Assembly: GCF_001434135.1 (NCBI RefSeq)
Contig: NZ_AZEB01000004.1
Coordinates: 1-64,000 of the forward strand
Direction: 5' to 3'
Origin: Lentilactobacillus kisonensis DSM 19906 = JCM 15041
GTDB taxonomy: Bacteria; Bacillota; Bacilli; Lactobacillales; Lactobacillaceae
Length of the DNA stretch: 64,000 nt
The notes under the pieces: model-generated
What the model saw: the letters and a program-made list of their open reading frames with translations, nothing else
Told to the model about the DNA's origin: nothing
Database searches by the model: none
Program-made: the position numbers and the translations under genes
In this document: positions 44,837 to 53,309 of the stretch, piece after piece
Position numbering within the stretch: the first letter of the stretch is position 1
Layout: each line of letters begins with the position of its first letter

Positions 44837-45802
44837 GTGGATAATAATGAAATTTGGGTATATGTAGAATTGAGCGGCAGCCGAATCGAACCAACGAGCC
44901 TCCAGCTAATTACCAAAGCGAAGGCAATTGCTGATGGCCGACCAGTTGTGGCGGTTATTCCAGAAGCAACAACGGTTCAGGCAGAAACCATCGTTAGCCA
45001 GTATGGGCCCGATAAAATCGAAATCCTAGTTGATGATCGATTTGCGGAGGCAACCGATGAAGAAGTTTCAGATGCGCTATTCCAAGTAATGGATAAGCAG
45101 CGGCCAAATACATTGCTGTTTCCAGCGACGATTCTGGGCCGGTCAATTGCACCAAGATTACAAGCCAAGCTCCAGACAGGGCTGACTGGTGATTGTCTGG
45201 ATATTTACTTTAAAGATACTTTACTTGTTCAAGTAAAACCAACCTATGGCGACAATATTATGTGTGACATTGTTTGCCCGGACCGACGGCCGCAAATGGC
45301 AACGGTCCGGCCAAACACGTTTCGGGCGGTGCAGGATTCTTCAGCAACAACCAAAATTGAAAAGCCAATCTTTGAGTTTCATAAGGAAGAGGCTGCCAGT
45401 ATCCTATCAACTAAGCCAATCATTAATAGTTCCGCTAATATCAGTGATGCAAAGACGGTAATTGCGCTTGGCCGGGGTGCTTATAGTGAAAAGAACGTTA
45501 AATTGGCAAACCAGCTAGCTGCCAAATTAGGTGGTATGGTGGGCGTTTCGCGACCGTTAACTGATAAACCGGAATTTGGTCACGATGATCAAATTGGGCA
45601 AAGTGGCAATACGATTGCCCCAGACTTGCTAATTAACCTGGGAATTTCGGGAGCTGTACAGTACGCCGTAGGAATTAAAAATGCCAAGAAAGTGGTCTCA
45701 GTAAATACAGATAAAGATGCACCGATATTTGCCCAGTCTGATTTTGCCTATGTTGGTGATGCAACGGAATTTCTGACGGCGATGTTGGGACAAGTGAGGT
45801 AA
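44837..45802 (+). CDS. etfA: Electron transfer flavoprotein alpha subunit
   Basis: About 321 residues. The N-terminal half (IWVYVELSGSRIEPTSLQL) is the EtfA core; TVRPNTFRAV and the C-terminal FAD domain GQSGNTIAPDLLINLGISGA, with QYAVG just after, are diagnostic. The start is uncertain: an ATG at 44822 overlaps the etfB stop by one base (TGATG), but a GTG at 44837 has GGGAGTG at good spacing and gives the usual EtfA N-terminus, so it is preferred. It ends the three-gene operon before a strong terminator. Confidence 0.92.
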   Translation: MDNNEIWVYVELSGSRIEPTSLQLITKAKAIADGRPVVAVIPEATTVQAETIVSQYGPDKIEILVDDRFAEATDEEVSDALFQVMDKQRPNTLLFPATILGRSIAPRLQAKLQTGLTGDCLDIYFKDTLLVQVKPTYGDNIMCDIVCPDRRPQMATVRPNTFRAVQDSSATTKIEKPIFEFHKEEAASILSTKPIINSSANISDAKTVIALGRGAYSEKNVKLANQLAAKLGGMVGVSRPLTDKPEFGHDDQIGQSGNTIAPDLLINLGISGAVQYAVGIKNAKKVVSVNTDKDAPIFAQSDFAYVGDATEFLTAMLGQVR

Positions 45803-45909
45803 TACGTTAATTACGTTGATTCCAGGGCCAACGGTTAAAACGTTGGCTATCCGTAATCGTTAGTCTCGGTTTCGCCAAACACAATTTATTGAAAATCAGG
45901 CAAACCTTA

Positions 45910-45959
45910 AAAATCCAGGAACCCTTCATCGCATAACGGTGAAGGGTTCCTGGATTTTT
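45910..45959. terminator. Bidirectional terminator after etfA
   Basis: AAAATCCAGGAACCCTTCA pairs with TGAAGGGTTCCTGGATTTTT, an almost perfect 19-bp stem shared with the converging GPH gene. Confidence 0.9.
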
Positions 45960-45980
45960 GGTATCAAGATGATTTAGAAG

Positions 45981-47402
45981 TTATTTAGCTTCTTCATCCT
46001 CAGTATTTTGGGTATGAATTTTTTCGAGCTTTGCAGCGTTTGCTAATACCCGTTTTTTATTCAATGGGTAAAGGAAAATTAATACTAAAGCTGCCAGGGT
46101 TAGGCAAGCTGTTGGGACGCCAGTTGCCAAACTGTAAATTCGGTTCACAACGGCGGCTGTCTGGTGAACCCCACCATTTGTGGAAGATACATAACCGATG
46201 AAAGTCAACATGAACCCACCGAAACCACCGGCAATGGCCTGGGCAACTTTACGGGCGAAGGAATTAACACCGTAAACAATGCCGTCTTCACGAACACCGG
46301 TAAGGACTTCATGGTTATCAATCACGTCGGTAATGAACGCCCAAACCATTAGGTTAAAGACACCGGCACCAAGGGAACCAAGGAATAACATTACCAGATA
46401 GAAAATAGCACTGTGCGTGTGGGATACCAGTAAGATCGCGTACATTGCAGCACCAAAAATTAGTGCCGTAACGGTACTTTCCTTTCGTCCAAATCGTTGC
46501 GTCATCCAGTTACTGAATGGGGCAAGTAACAGAACGGTCGCAAAGTTAACAATGAGAGCAAGTGACATGGCGCCTTTGTTTTGGAAGTAGTCATTAAATA
46601 AGTATGAAATCAATGTACCAGAAAGATTTTGGTTGACGACTAAGATTAAATCGACAATGACCAGAATAATCAAAGCTTTGTTTTCAAGCATTCCTTTAAC
46701 TAAACGGCCCATTGGTACCTTTTCACTTTTTTCAGTTCGGACCCGTTCAGTGGTGAGGTGGGTTGTTAGTTCATAACAGCCATAGCCGAGGATGGCACAG
46801 ACAACAACCACCCAGAAGAAACGGTTACCAGAGATCTTTTGGGAAGCGCCAACGTACATGAACATTGGAATGATGTAACTGGTAATGGCACTACCTAAAG
46901 CAGAACCCATGGCCCGGAAAGTTGATAACGAGGTTTTATCGTTAGGACTGCTGCTGATAGCGGAGGCCATTGAGCCATAAGGGATATTAACGGATGAGTA
47001 GAAAATGCCCCATGCCAGGTAGGTAACGAAGACGTAAACTAATCGAGCACCCAGCGCCCAGTCTTTAACGATTGGAACGAATAGCAGAACTAGGGCAATT
47101 AACAGTGGATACTTCATTCGGTTGATCCATGGTTTGAAACGACCAATCTTATGAAGCTTACTATTATCAACCAATCGACCAACGGTGATGTCAGCGAAGG
47201 CATCAACGAATCGGGCGGTAATAAACAGCACCCCAACTTGAGCGCCGGTTAAGCCAAGGACGTTGGTGTAAAAGATCATCAGGAACGAATTAACGACGTT
47301 GAACGAGAAGTTGTTCCCGATATCGCCGAACATATACCCAATTTTATCCTTAATACCAAATGGGTGGGCGTCAACAAGAATTGTTTTTTGTGTTTTATCC
47401 AA
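45981..47402 (-). CDS. GPH-family glycoside/hexuronide:cation symporter (copy 2)
   Basis: 473 residues, very close to the symporter at 39.7 kb along the whole length (both share DKIGYMFGDIGNNFSFNVV and IYELATG/IYSLATG-type ends). The duplication is recent enough for clear protein identity, though codons differ. TTG start at 47400-47402 (LDKTQKTILVD) after TTAGGAG; the 36-residue in-frame extension upstream is not shared by the paralogue. The promoter copies the arrangement of copy 1 (cre-like -35, operator at the start site), but its leader has no hairpin repeats. The two copies may differ in uronide or in expression level. Confidence 0.87.
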   Translation of the reverse strand: MDKTQKTILVDAHPFGIKDKIGYMFGDIGNNFSFNVVNSFLMIFYTNVLGLTGAQVGVLFITARFVDAFADITVGRLVDNSKLHKIGRFKPWINRMKYPLLIALVLLFVPIVKDWALGARLVYVFVTYLAWGIFYSSVNIPYGSMASAISSSPNDKTSLSTFRAMGSALGSAITSYIIPMFMYVGASQKISGNRFFWVVVVCAILGYGCYELTTHLTTERVRTEKSEKVPMGRLVKGMLENKALIILVIVDLILVVNQNLSGTLISYLFNDYFQNKGAMSLALIVNFATVLLLAPFSNWMTQRFGRKESTVTALIFGAAMYAILLVSHTHSAIFYLVMLFLGSLGAGVFNLMVWAFITDVIDNHEVLTGVREDGIVYGVNSFARKVAQAIAGGFGGFMLTFIGYVSSTNGGVHQTAAVVNRIYSLATGVPTACLTLAALVLIFLYPLNKKRVLANAAKLEKIHTQNTEDEEAK

Positions 47403-47525
47403 TCTAGTCACTCCTAAAATCAATAATTTTTGAATAATGTCATTTTTGAGATGCTTGTAATAATCATGGATGATCAAAAGAATAAATGGCAAAGGACAAT
47501 CATCAAGCAACTACTCATTCCCAAA

Positions 47526-47576
47526 ACTGATACATCAGACAAATAGAATGATAGCACTTTCATTAACCGCTTACAA
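47526..47576 (-). promoter_or_regulatory. Promoter of the second GPH gene with operator O5
   Basis: Minus strand TTGTAA (47571-47576), 17 bp, TATCAT (47548-47553). TTGTAAGCGGTTAATG over the -35 is one base off cre. ACTGATACATCAGA (47526-47539) lies 8 bp after the -10. Confidence 0.7.
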
Positions 47577-47899
47577 CAAGAAAAGTCATAATTTTGCTAA
47601 TTTCTTTGCTTTTGGTATATTAGAAATTGAAGTTGGTGATTATTAAACATACGTTGGGAACTGCTGAATATATTGCACTCTATAATGAAATACAGCGAAT
47701 AATGATGTGATTTTCATTCCCGTTTTAATAAATCAAAACACATCAAATATGGCTTAGATGAACTAAATTACGACAGAACTTGTACACAAGTAGTCTTAGA
47801 CAAAATTGAATATCTAACATATCACTTTTTGTAAGCAATAAAAGCCCCTACCTAATAGGAAAGACTTATGAATCCGTTACCAATCTTGTAAAAAAGGCT
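47577..47899. other. Gene-free AT-rich stretch
   Basis: No complete gene is visible. One frame near 47660-47710 (AEYIALYNEIQ) faintly recalls an IS3 transposase end, but it is too short to call. Confidence 0.4.
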
Positions 47900-47934
47900 T
47901 TGACAAGTGCTAGTTAAAGAACTAATATACCAGT
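47900..47934 (+). promoter_or_regulatory. Promoter of the 2-hydroxyacid dehydrogenase gene with operator O6
   Basis: TTGACA (47900-47905), 17 bp, TAATAT (47923-47928). ACTAATATACCAGT (47921-47934) overlaps the -10. Confidence 0.7.
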
Positions 47935-47980
47935 GTAGACATAAATAATCATCATAATTTTTATTAAAGGAGAATTTGAG

Positions 47981-48973
47981 ATGGAATACAACATCGCAGT
48001 CGTTAATTCAAATAGTTTTGGTCAGGTATTTACCGAACATTGGAAGGAACTTGAGGGAATTGGAACCGTTAAGCGTTTCATGTTACCAACCGATATTGAT
48101 GGTAAATCATTAGCTGAAAAGTTGACTGGTTTCAACATTGTTATCGCCAGTGTGACCCCGTTCTTTAATAAGGAGTTCTTTGACAACAAGGATGATCTGC
48201 TATTGATTTCCCGTCACGGAATTGGGTTTAACAACGTTGACCTCGAAGCCGCAAAGGCCCACGGAACGCAAGTAGCAATTGTCCCACAAACCGTTGAACG
48301 AAATTCAGTTGCTGAAAATGAACTCGCTAATTTAATGGCTTTGGTTCGACAAGTTGTGCCATCTTCAGAACGTGAACGGGCTGGTCGTTATGAAGACCGG
48401 GCTCAATTTATGGGTAACGAATTTAGTGGCAAGACCTTTGGGGTTATCGGTTGTGGCAATATTGGCAGCCGGGTTGCTGAACTGTTCAGTATCTTTGGTG
48501 GTCCTGTATTAGTTAACGATCCCCATCCTGCTGCAGATTCAGAATGGTTCACTAACAACAATGTTGAACGGGTTGACCTTGAGACATTGCTCAAACGCTG
48601 TGATTATATTTCACTTAATGCGTCATTAGATGATAACAGCTTGCATATGATCAATGCTAAGACCATCAAGAACCTCAAGAAGGGTGCCTATATTTGTAAT
48701 AATGCCCGAGGTGCTTTGGTTGAAGAAGATGCGATTCTTGATGCCATTAAGTCCGGTCAATTGTCTGGCTACGCTGCTGATGCCATGGAAGTTGAACCAG
48801 TTAAGGCTGATCATCCATTCTTGAAGAACGACCGAATTCTAGTAACACCGCATACTTCTGCTTATACGTACGAATGCTTGCACGGCATGGGTGAAAAGTG
48901 TGTGAGTGATGTTAAAGCCATTGTTGCTGGCAAACGACCAGTTCGTGAGTTGACCCATACTTTAAGCGACTGA
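47981..48973 (+). CDS. D-isomer-specific 2-hydroxyacid dehydrogenase
   Basis: 330 residues. The NAD-binding domain carries GKTFGVIGCGNIGSRVAELF. The catalytic residues are R in CNNARGALVEED, the acid in YAADAMEVEP and H in ILVTPHTSAYT. It interconverts a 2-keto acid and a D-2-hydroxy acid. The shared uronate operator on its promoter and the gluconate-kinase-like gene downstream suggest a sugar acid, for example 2-ketogluconate, rather than lactate or phosphoglycerate; this is inference. AAAGGAG before the ATG. A worn hairpin repeat separates it from the kinase gene. Confidence 0.85.
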   Translation: MEYNIAVVNSNSFGQVFTEHWKELEGIGTVKRFMLPTDIDGKSLAEKLTGFNIVIASVTPFFNKEFFDNKDDLLLISRHGIGFNNVDLEAAKAHGTQVAIVPQTVERNSVAENELANLMALVRQVVPSSERERAGRYEDRAQFMGNEFSGKTFGVIGCGNIGSRVAELFSIFGGPVLVNDPHPAADSEWFTNNNVERVDLETLLKRCDYISLNASLDDNSLHMINAKTIKNLKKGAYICNNARGALVEEDAILDAIKSGQLSGYAADAMEVEPVKADHPFLKNDRILVTPHTSAYTYECLHGMGEKCVSDVKAIVAGKRPVRELTHTLSD

Positions 48974-48986
48974 GGTTACGGGAAAT

Positions 48987-49113
48987 TTAAGAGCGGCTGT
49001 ATAAAGCACGGATTTGCGCGTATGTCCTGACAACATAAATCTTAAGACAGGTGATTTTGGTTATCAGAAAATGATACGCCGGTTCCGAACGGCTTTGTTT
49101 CAGTCACTTCTTA
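48987..49113 (+). repeat. Worn copy of the hairpin repeat (R12)
   Basis: AAGAGCGGCTGTATAAAGCA at the left and CGAACGGCTTTGTTTCAGTC at the right keep the ends of the family. The inner arms have lost most pairing. Confidence 0.6.
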
Positions 49114-49159
49114 TCGAGTAACGCGGTCAATCGCCCGGTTTCGCAAGTTACGCCGATTA

Positions 49160-49194
49160 ACTGATATATTTGATAGATATTCTGATGTATCGGC
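49160..49194 (+). promoter_or_regulatory. Operator sites O7 before the gluconate-kinase-like gene
   Basis: TCTGATGTATCGGC (49181-49194) and a half-match ACTGATATATTTGA (49160-49173) lie 24-60 bp before the ATG. No clean -35/-10 pair was settled. Confidence 0.5.
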
Positions 49195-49218
49195 CATTAT
49201 TAGAACGGAGATTATAAT

Positions 49219-50757
49219 ATGGATTATATTATTGGAATTGACGTTGGTACTACCAGCACAAAGGCGTTGCTGTACGATACCGATGGTCACATTTACGCAA
49301 AAGCAAATAAAGGGTATCCACTATACCAAGACACGCCCGATATGGCTGAAGAAGACCCAGATGAAATTTTTAACGCCACCGTTTCGGCACTTCAAGAGGT
49401 AACTGCTAAAGCGACTGACGGCAAGGTGATTGCGATTTCTTGGTCAGCACAACAGCATAGTTTGATTGCGCTCGACAAGGACTTTAAGCCACTGACCCGA
49501 TCGTTAACTTGGGCGGATAATCGCTCTGGCAAGTATGCCGCTGAGTACAAAGAAAACGGTCGCGGGTTTGAGATGTATAAGCGAACGGGGTTGCCCGTTC
49601 ACCCAATGGGGCCGTTTTACAAGCTACTCTATTTTAAGAATGAACAGCCAGCAATCTTTAATCAAGCGGCTTATTGGGTTGGTATCAAGGAATACATTAT
49701 TTGGAAGTATACCGGGGTTCTCAAAGAAGAAATCTCAATGGCGGCCGCAACTGGTTTGCTGAATATGAAAACGGCAAAATGGGATGAAGTGGCGCTAAAA
49801 GAAGTTGGCGTTAAGCGTGAACAACTCCCGGAATTAGTTGAGACGACTGATAAATTTCAAGGAATTAAGTCTGAATATGCAAAGGTGATTGGCTTAGATA
49901 ATGACGTTTACTTCGTCATGGGAGCCACTGATGGTGCCTTATCGACGATTGGCGTTGGTGCAATTGAAACCGGTGTGTTGGCAATTAATATTGGCACTTC
50001 CGCCGCTGTTCGAACCTTCGTTGATAAGCCACGGGTTGACCCCAAAGCTCGATTGTACTGTTACCCAATTATGAAGGGTAAGTACCTCATTGGCGGCCCC
50101 ATCAATAATGGTGGGATTGTCTTAAATTGGGCTCATGATTCACTATTTGGGGGCGAGCAGGAAGCTGCTAAGCTGTTGAATATTGATTCTTATGATATGT
50201 TGAGTAAAATTGCCGCAACGGTTCCGGCTGGCTCTGATGGTTTGATTTTCCACCCTTACCTTGGTGGTGAGCGGGCGCCGCTATGGGATGCTAACGCGCG
50301 TGGATCGTTCTTTGGCCTAAACCGTAAGCACACCCGGGCGCATATGATTCGGGCTGTCCTTGAAGGAATTATGTATAATCTCTATTCAGTGACATTGGCA
50401 CTGAAGGAAGTTACGGGGGACCCCAAGGCAATTTTGGCTGCTGGTGGATTTGCCAGGTCAACCCTTTGGACCCAAATGATGGCTGATATTTTTGAGAATG
50501 ACATTATCATCCCTGAATCTTACGAAAGTGGTAGTCTAGCTGCGATGTTTTTGGCGAAGATGGCGTTGGGGATGGAAGATAATCTTGAAGACATCAAGAA
50601 GTACATGGGAAAAGAGACCGTGTACAAGCCTAACGAAAAAGTCTTTGCGCGTTATCGGAAGCTCATTCCAATATACTTGCGATTAAGCCGAGATTTATCG
50701 AAAGAATATAAGGGCATTGCCGATTATCAACGAGAATTTACTGATGATAACGACTAA
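49219..50757 (+). CDS. gntK: FGGY-family carbohydrate kinase, gluconate-kinase-like
   Basis: 512 residues. The FGGY kinase ATP site opens with IIGIDVGTTSTKALLYDTDG; the catalytic Asp is in TWADNRSGKYA (FGGY N-lobe) and the phosphate-2 loop GATDGALSTIGVGA with INIGTSAAVRTF follows. GGFARSTLWTQMMADIF is the family C-terminal motif. It should phosphorylate gluconate at C6; L-xylulose or another sugar acid remains possible. The upstream uronate-type operator is unusual for a plain gluconate gene and links it to uronate growth. ACGGAG before the ATG. Confidence 0.8.
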   Translation: MDYIIGIDVGTTSTKALLYDTDGHIYAKANKGYPLYQDTPDMAEEDPDEIFNATVSALQEVTAKATDGKVIAISWSAQQHSLIALDKDFKPLTRSLTWADNRSGKYAAEYKENGRGFEMYKRTGLPVHPMGPFYKLLYFKNEQPAIFNQAAYWVGIKEYIIWKYTGVLKEEISMAAATGLLNMKTAKWDEVALKEVGVKREQLPELVETTDKFQGIKSEYAKVIGLDNDVYFVMGATDGALSTIGVGAIETGVLAINIGTSAAVRTFVDKPRVDPKARLYCYPIMKGKYLIGGPINNGGIVLNWAHDSLFGGEQEAAKLLNIDSYDMLSKIAATVPAGSDGLIFHPYLGGERAPLWDANARGSFFGLNRKHTRAHMIRAVLEGIMYNLYSVTLALKEVTGDPKAILAAGGFARSTLWTQMMADIFENDIIIPESYESGSLAAMFLAKMALGMEDNLEDIKKYMGKETVYKPNEKVFARYRKLIPIYLRLSRDLSKEYKGIADYQREFTDDND

Positions 50758-50848
50758 ACTGATTTGATTAATAATTCCAAACTGAACAACTAATAAGAGG
50801 GACGTTAACTCTATGTTGGGTCGGTTTGGAATTTTATTTTTAATTGAT

Positions 50849-50865
50849 TTGTAACCGCTTAACAA
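50849..50865 (+). promoter_or_regulatory. cre-like box before the GH30 gene
   Basis: TTGTAACCGCTTAACAA is palindromic and close to cre, one core base off. Confidence 0.45.
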
Positions 50866-50885
50866 ATTAAAGGAGATTGATTGAT

Positions 50886-52433
50886 ATGACAAATGATGAA
50901 TCTGAGAATGGCTTTTCAACCGAATTTTGGACGGCAACGTCAGGTGACCTGAAACAACGGCGTGACCATATTGAAACACCCAAGTTTGGCGATGCAAAAG
51001 CTGACGCTGCTAAGATTGTGATTGATCCTTCTGAACGTCATCAAGATTGGTTAGGTCAAGGAGCAGCTATCACTGATTCGGCTGCTTCCTTGATTTGGGG
51101 AGCAATGACCAAGACACAACGGGATTCCCTACTTCACGAGCTATTTGATCCAGCCCAGGGCGGTTTTTCCAGCGTCCGGGTGCCACTAGGATCCTGCGAT
51201 TTTTCAAGTCAATACTACTACACCTATGATGACGTGCCGTTTGGTGAACATGATTTCAAGTTGGAAAAGTTCTCGGTCGGTGAAGGAAAGCCTGGCGCTG
51301 CGGATGCGACCAAAGATTTGAAATATATCGTACCCGTATTGCAAGAAATTCTTCAAATTAACCCCGCTTTGAAGATTATTGCATCACCATGGTCAGCACC
51401 TGCTTGGATGAAGGATACTGGTCATTTAACCTATGGTGGTCGCCTTCGGTTTGGGCAGTACACTGGCAATGGGTATGGCAAAGACTTTACCTTTGATGCC
51501 GTTTATGCCCGCTACTTTGTTAAGTACATCGAAGCCTATCAGCAATTAGGCATTCCAATTTATGGCATCACAATCCAAAATGAGCCGTCCAATGCCGCTC
51601 ATTGGCCAGCTATGATTTGGACACCTAAAGAAATCGCTAAGTTTGGTTATCAATACTTACGACCGGCTTTAAATAAGACTTTTCCGGCAACGAAAATCTA
51701 CTTCCTAGACGATAGCTTTAGCGCTTTAAATGAACCGATTACTGATAACGTTACCCCAGAAGAGGCAGCAGCGTTTGATGGCCTGGCAGTTCACACCTAC
51801 AGTGGCCCTTACGATAATCTGTTTAACGCGAACCGAGCCTTTCCTAATTGGCAAATGGTGATGACCGAACGGCGATGCATGATGGAAGAATCCACCGAAA
51901 ATGCATCTCATATTATGCCCGGAATTATTGGTAACTGGCTGGTTCGAAACGGCCTGAACATGATCACCCTGTGGAACTTGGCGCTAGATGAACGTGGTTT
52001 GCCTAACGCGGCCGATTCAACTGGTAGGGAAGGGGTCGTAACGATCGATCACACTACCGGCAAGGTGCAACGAAACCTCGAATACTTTATGCTGCGAAAC
52101 TTTGGTCAGGATGTTCCGGTTGGCTCAAAGGTTATTGGTTCATCAAACTACACGCCAGATGGGTTTAGTGGTGGATTGGGATCGGTTGCCTTTGAAGCGT
52201 CGGATGGCTCGATTTCTGCCCATTTGTATAATCCAACAGGCAAACCATTATCTGCTGCAGTGAACGTGAGCGGTCACGGAACCGATTGGCAGAACGTCAC
52301 GGTGCCAGCATGGGGAACGATTACGTTGCACAAGGCAAACCATGCTGTTAACGAGTCAAGTGTGCCAACGGATGATGCCTTTAAGCTGAATCCGTCGCCT
52401 TATAATACGGATGATGTGGCGCCGGGAAAGTAG
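50886..52433 (+). CDS. GH30 glycoside hydrolase, intracellular
   Basis: 515 residues of the GH30 fold: (beta/alpha)8 barrel plus a side beta domain at the C-terminus. The acid/base is E233 in ITIQNEPSNAAHW and the nucleophile E328 in VMTERRCMMEE. FSSVRVPLGSCDFS and IIASPWSAPAWMKD are typical. There is no signal peptide, so it acts on an imported glycoside. Members cleave beta-glucosides, beta-xylosides, beta-fucosides or beta-glucuronides; the uronate setting makes a glycoside or glucuronide from plant material plausible. ATG at 50886 after AAAGGAGA. It follows the kinase gene by 128 bp. Confidence 0.87.
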   Translation: MTNDESENGFSTEFWTATSGDLKQRRDHIETPKFGDAKADAAKIVIDPSERHQDWLGQGAAITDSAASLIWGAMTKTQRDSLLHELFDPAQGGFSSVRVPLGSCDFSSQYYYTYDDVPFGEHDFKLEKFSVGEGKPGAADATKDLKYIVPVLQEILQINPALKIIASPWSAPAWMKDTGHLTYGGRLRFGQYTGNGYGKDFTFDAVYARYFVKYIEAYQQLGIPIYGITIQNEPSNAAHWPAMIWTPKEIAKFGYQYLRPALNKTFPATKIYFLDDSFSALNEPITDNVTPEEAAAFDGLAVHTYSGPYDNLFNANRAFPNWQMVMTERRCMMEESTENASHIMPGIIGNWLVRNGLNMITLWNLALDERGLPNAADSTGREGVVTIDHTTGKVQRNLEYFMLRNFGQDVPVGSKVIGSSNYTPDGFSGGLGSVAFEASDGSISAHLYNPTGKPLSAAVNVSGHGTDWQNVTVPAWGTITLHKANHAVNESSVPTDDAFKLNPSPYNTDDVAPGK

Positions 52434-52470
52434 TATAGAATGCGCAAGGCGGTTAGGGGTCGGAGTAGCT
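52434..52470 (-). repeat. Fragment of the hairpin repeat (R13)
   Basis: GAATGCGCAAGGCGGTTAGG and GGTCGGAGTA resemble the TAAGTG-side end of the family, again just after a stop codon. The rest is missing. Confidence 0.45.
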
Positions 52471-52508
52471 CTAATCTCCATATATAATATCGGATCATAA
52501 CTTAATCT

Positions 52509-52572
52509 AAATACAAGAGCAAACTAGCCACAAGCGATTTTAACCGTTTGTGGCTAGTTTGCTCTTGTATTT
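52509..52572. terminator. Bidirectional terminator
   Basis: AAATACAAGAGCAAACTAGC and GCTAGTTTGCTCTTGTATTT form a stem of more than 20 bp between the GH30 gene and the converging small gene. Confidence 0.9.
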
Positions 52573-52574
52573 GG

Positions 52575-52907
52575 CTACTGTGGCTCACAGCTCAACGCAT
52601 TTTCAAAAACATCCGCTAGGGTAACATTGATATCCGAAACCTTTTTATTGAGAATTAACCGGCGAAGATCGGAGACAGCAATGTTCTCTGTTTTATTTGA
52701 CGGGATGATGGCTGCAGAAATATTAAGACACGTTGTGGTTGTTAGGATTAAGCCGTGTCGCTTGTTCCAACGAATCTGATAGTTTTTAAAATAGTCGTTG
52801 GTTTCGTATGAGCCATTTAATTCCTTGTGGTCACGGAGGTAGGTCTTCAGATAGGTTTCAAATTGTTGATCAGTTGCTAATGATGATCTAAAAGTTAAAG
52901 CAGGCAT
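52575..52907 (-). CDS. Hypothetical protein, 110 residues
   Basis: I do not recognise this protein. It is soluble, mixed in secondary structure, with no signal peptide, helix-turn-helix or metal motif. It looks like a real gene: AAAGGAG lies 7 bp before the ATG, codon use matches the neighbours and a shared terminator ends it. It has a single CLN cysteine and a second near the C-terminus (SCEPQ). It lies between GH30 and the galacturonate operon and is divergent from the latter, with cre boxes between them. Confidence 0.6.
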   Translation of the reverse strand: MPALTFRSSLATDQQFETYLKTYLRDHKELNGSYETNDYFKNYQIRWNKRHGLILTTTTCLNISAAIIPSNKTENIAVSDLRRLILNKKVSDINVTLADVFENALSCEPQ

Positions 52908-53013
52908 TTAAGTACTCCTTTATTTTCATGATTATTTTCAGAGGCGAATGGAAATTTATTAGTCAAATGCCATTGTACCGACCTTTTAATGCTAATGCAA
53001 ACGTGAAACACCA

Positions 53014-53029
53014 TTGAAAACGCTATCTA
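53014..53029. promoter_or_regulatory. CcpA cre box in the divergent region
   Basis: TTGAAAACGCTATCTA fits the cre consensus at every position. It could act on the small minus-strand gene or, with the downstream cre, on the symporter operon. Confidence 0.6.
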
Positions 53030-53053
53030 TCAAGGATATCTACATAATAACCG

Positions 53054-53069
53054 GTTGGTTCTGACCAAC
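53054..53069. promoter_or_regulatory. Inverted repeat in the divergent region
   Basis: GTTGGT, TCTG, ACCAAC. It is a possible operator or small hairpin of unknown partner. Confidence 0.35.
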
Positions 53070-53179
53070 TGACAAATAATAAATAAAAAAATATTAAGAA
53101 ATACTCATGCCATAAAGCGGATTAGCTGGCGCTTTATGGTTGCCGTGGAGATTACTGAATTGAAAAAAGCAGAAAGGTG

Positions 53180-53223
53180 TTCACGTGTGCATTAAGGTGT
53201 GCTATACTTGTAAGCGTTAACAA
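53180..53223 (+). promoter_or_regulatory. Promoter of the galacturonate operon with overlapping cre
   Basis: TTCACG (53180-53185), 17 bp, TATACT (53203-53208) with an extended TGC. A full-consensus cre TTGTAAGCGTTAACAA (53208-53223) covers the start site, so glucose should repress strongly. Confidence 0.75.
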
Positions 53224-53233
53224 AGTAGTGCTG

Positions 53234-53299
53234 ATGACGTCATGAATGTATGCAATAAAATAACTATTATTAGGATCAGTTGATGAAGATCAGTTGATG
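53234..53299 (+). promoter_or_regulatory. Leader palindrome and direct repeat before the third GPH gene
   Basis: ATGACGTCAT (53234-53243) is a perfect palindrome. GATCAGTTGATG occurs twice, 2 bp apart, ending just before the GGAGG site. No copy of the uronate operator is seen here. Confidence 0.4.
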
Positions 53300-53309
53300 G
53301 AGGTGCACT

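Noticed and set aside
47650-47860. Possible IS3 transposase remnant (AEYIALYNEIQ) and a 40-codon frame after it
   Set aside because: There are only about 11 suggestive residues, then a stop; no inverted repeats or other transposase motifs.
53109-53139. Hairpin CCATAAAGC/GCTTTATGG as a terminator
   Set aside because: There is no T-run on either strand and no gene ending beside it.
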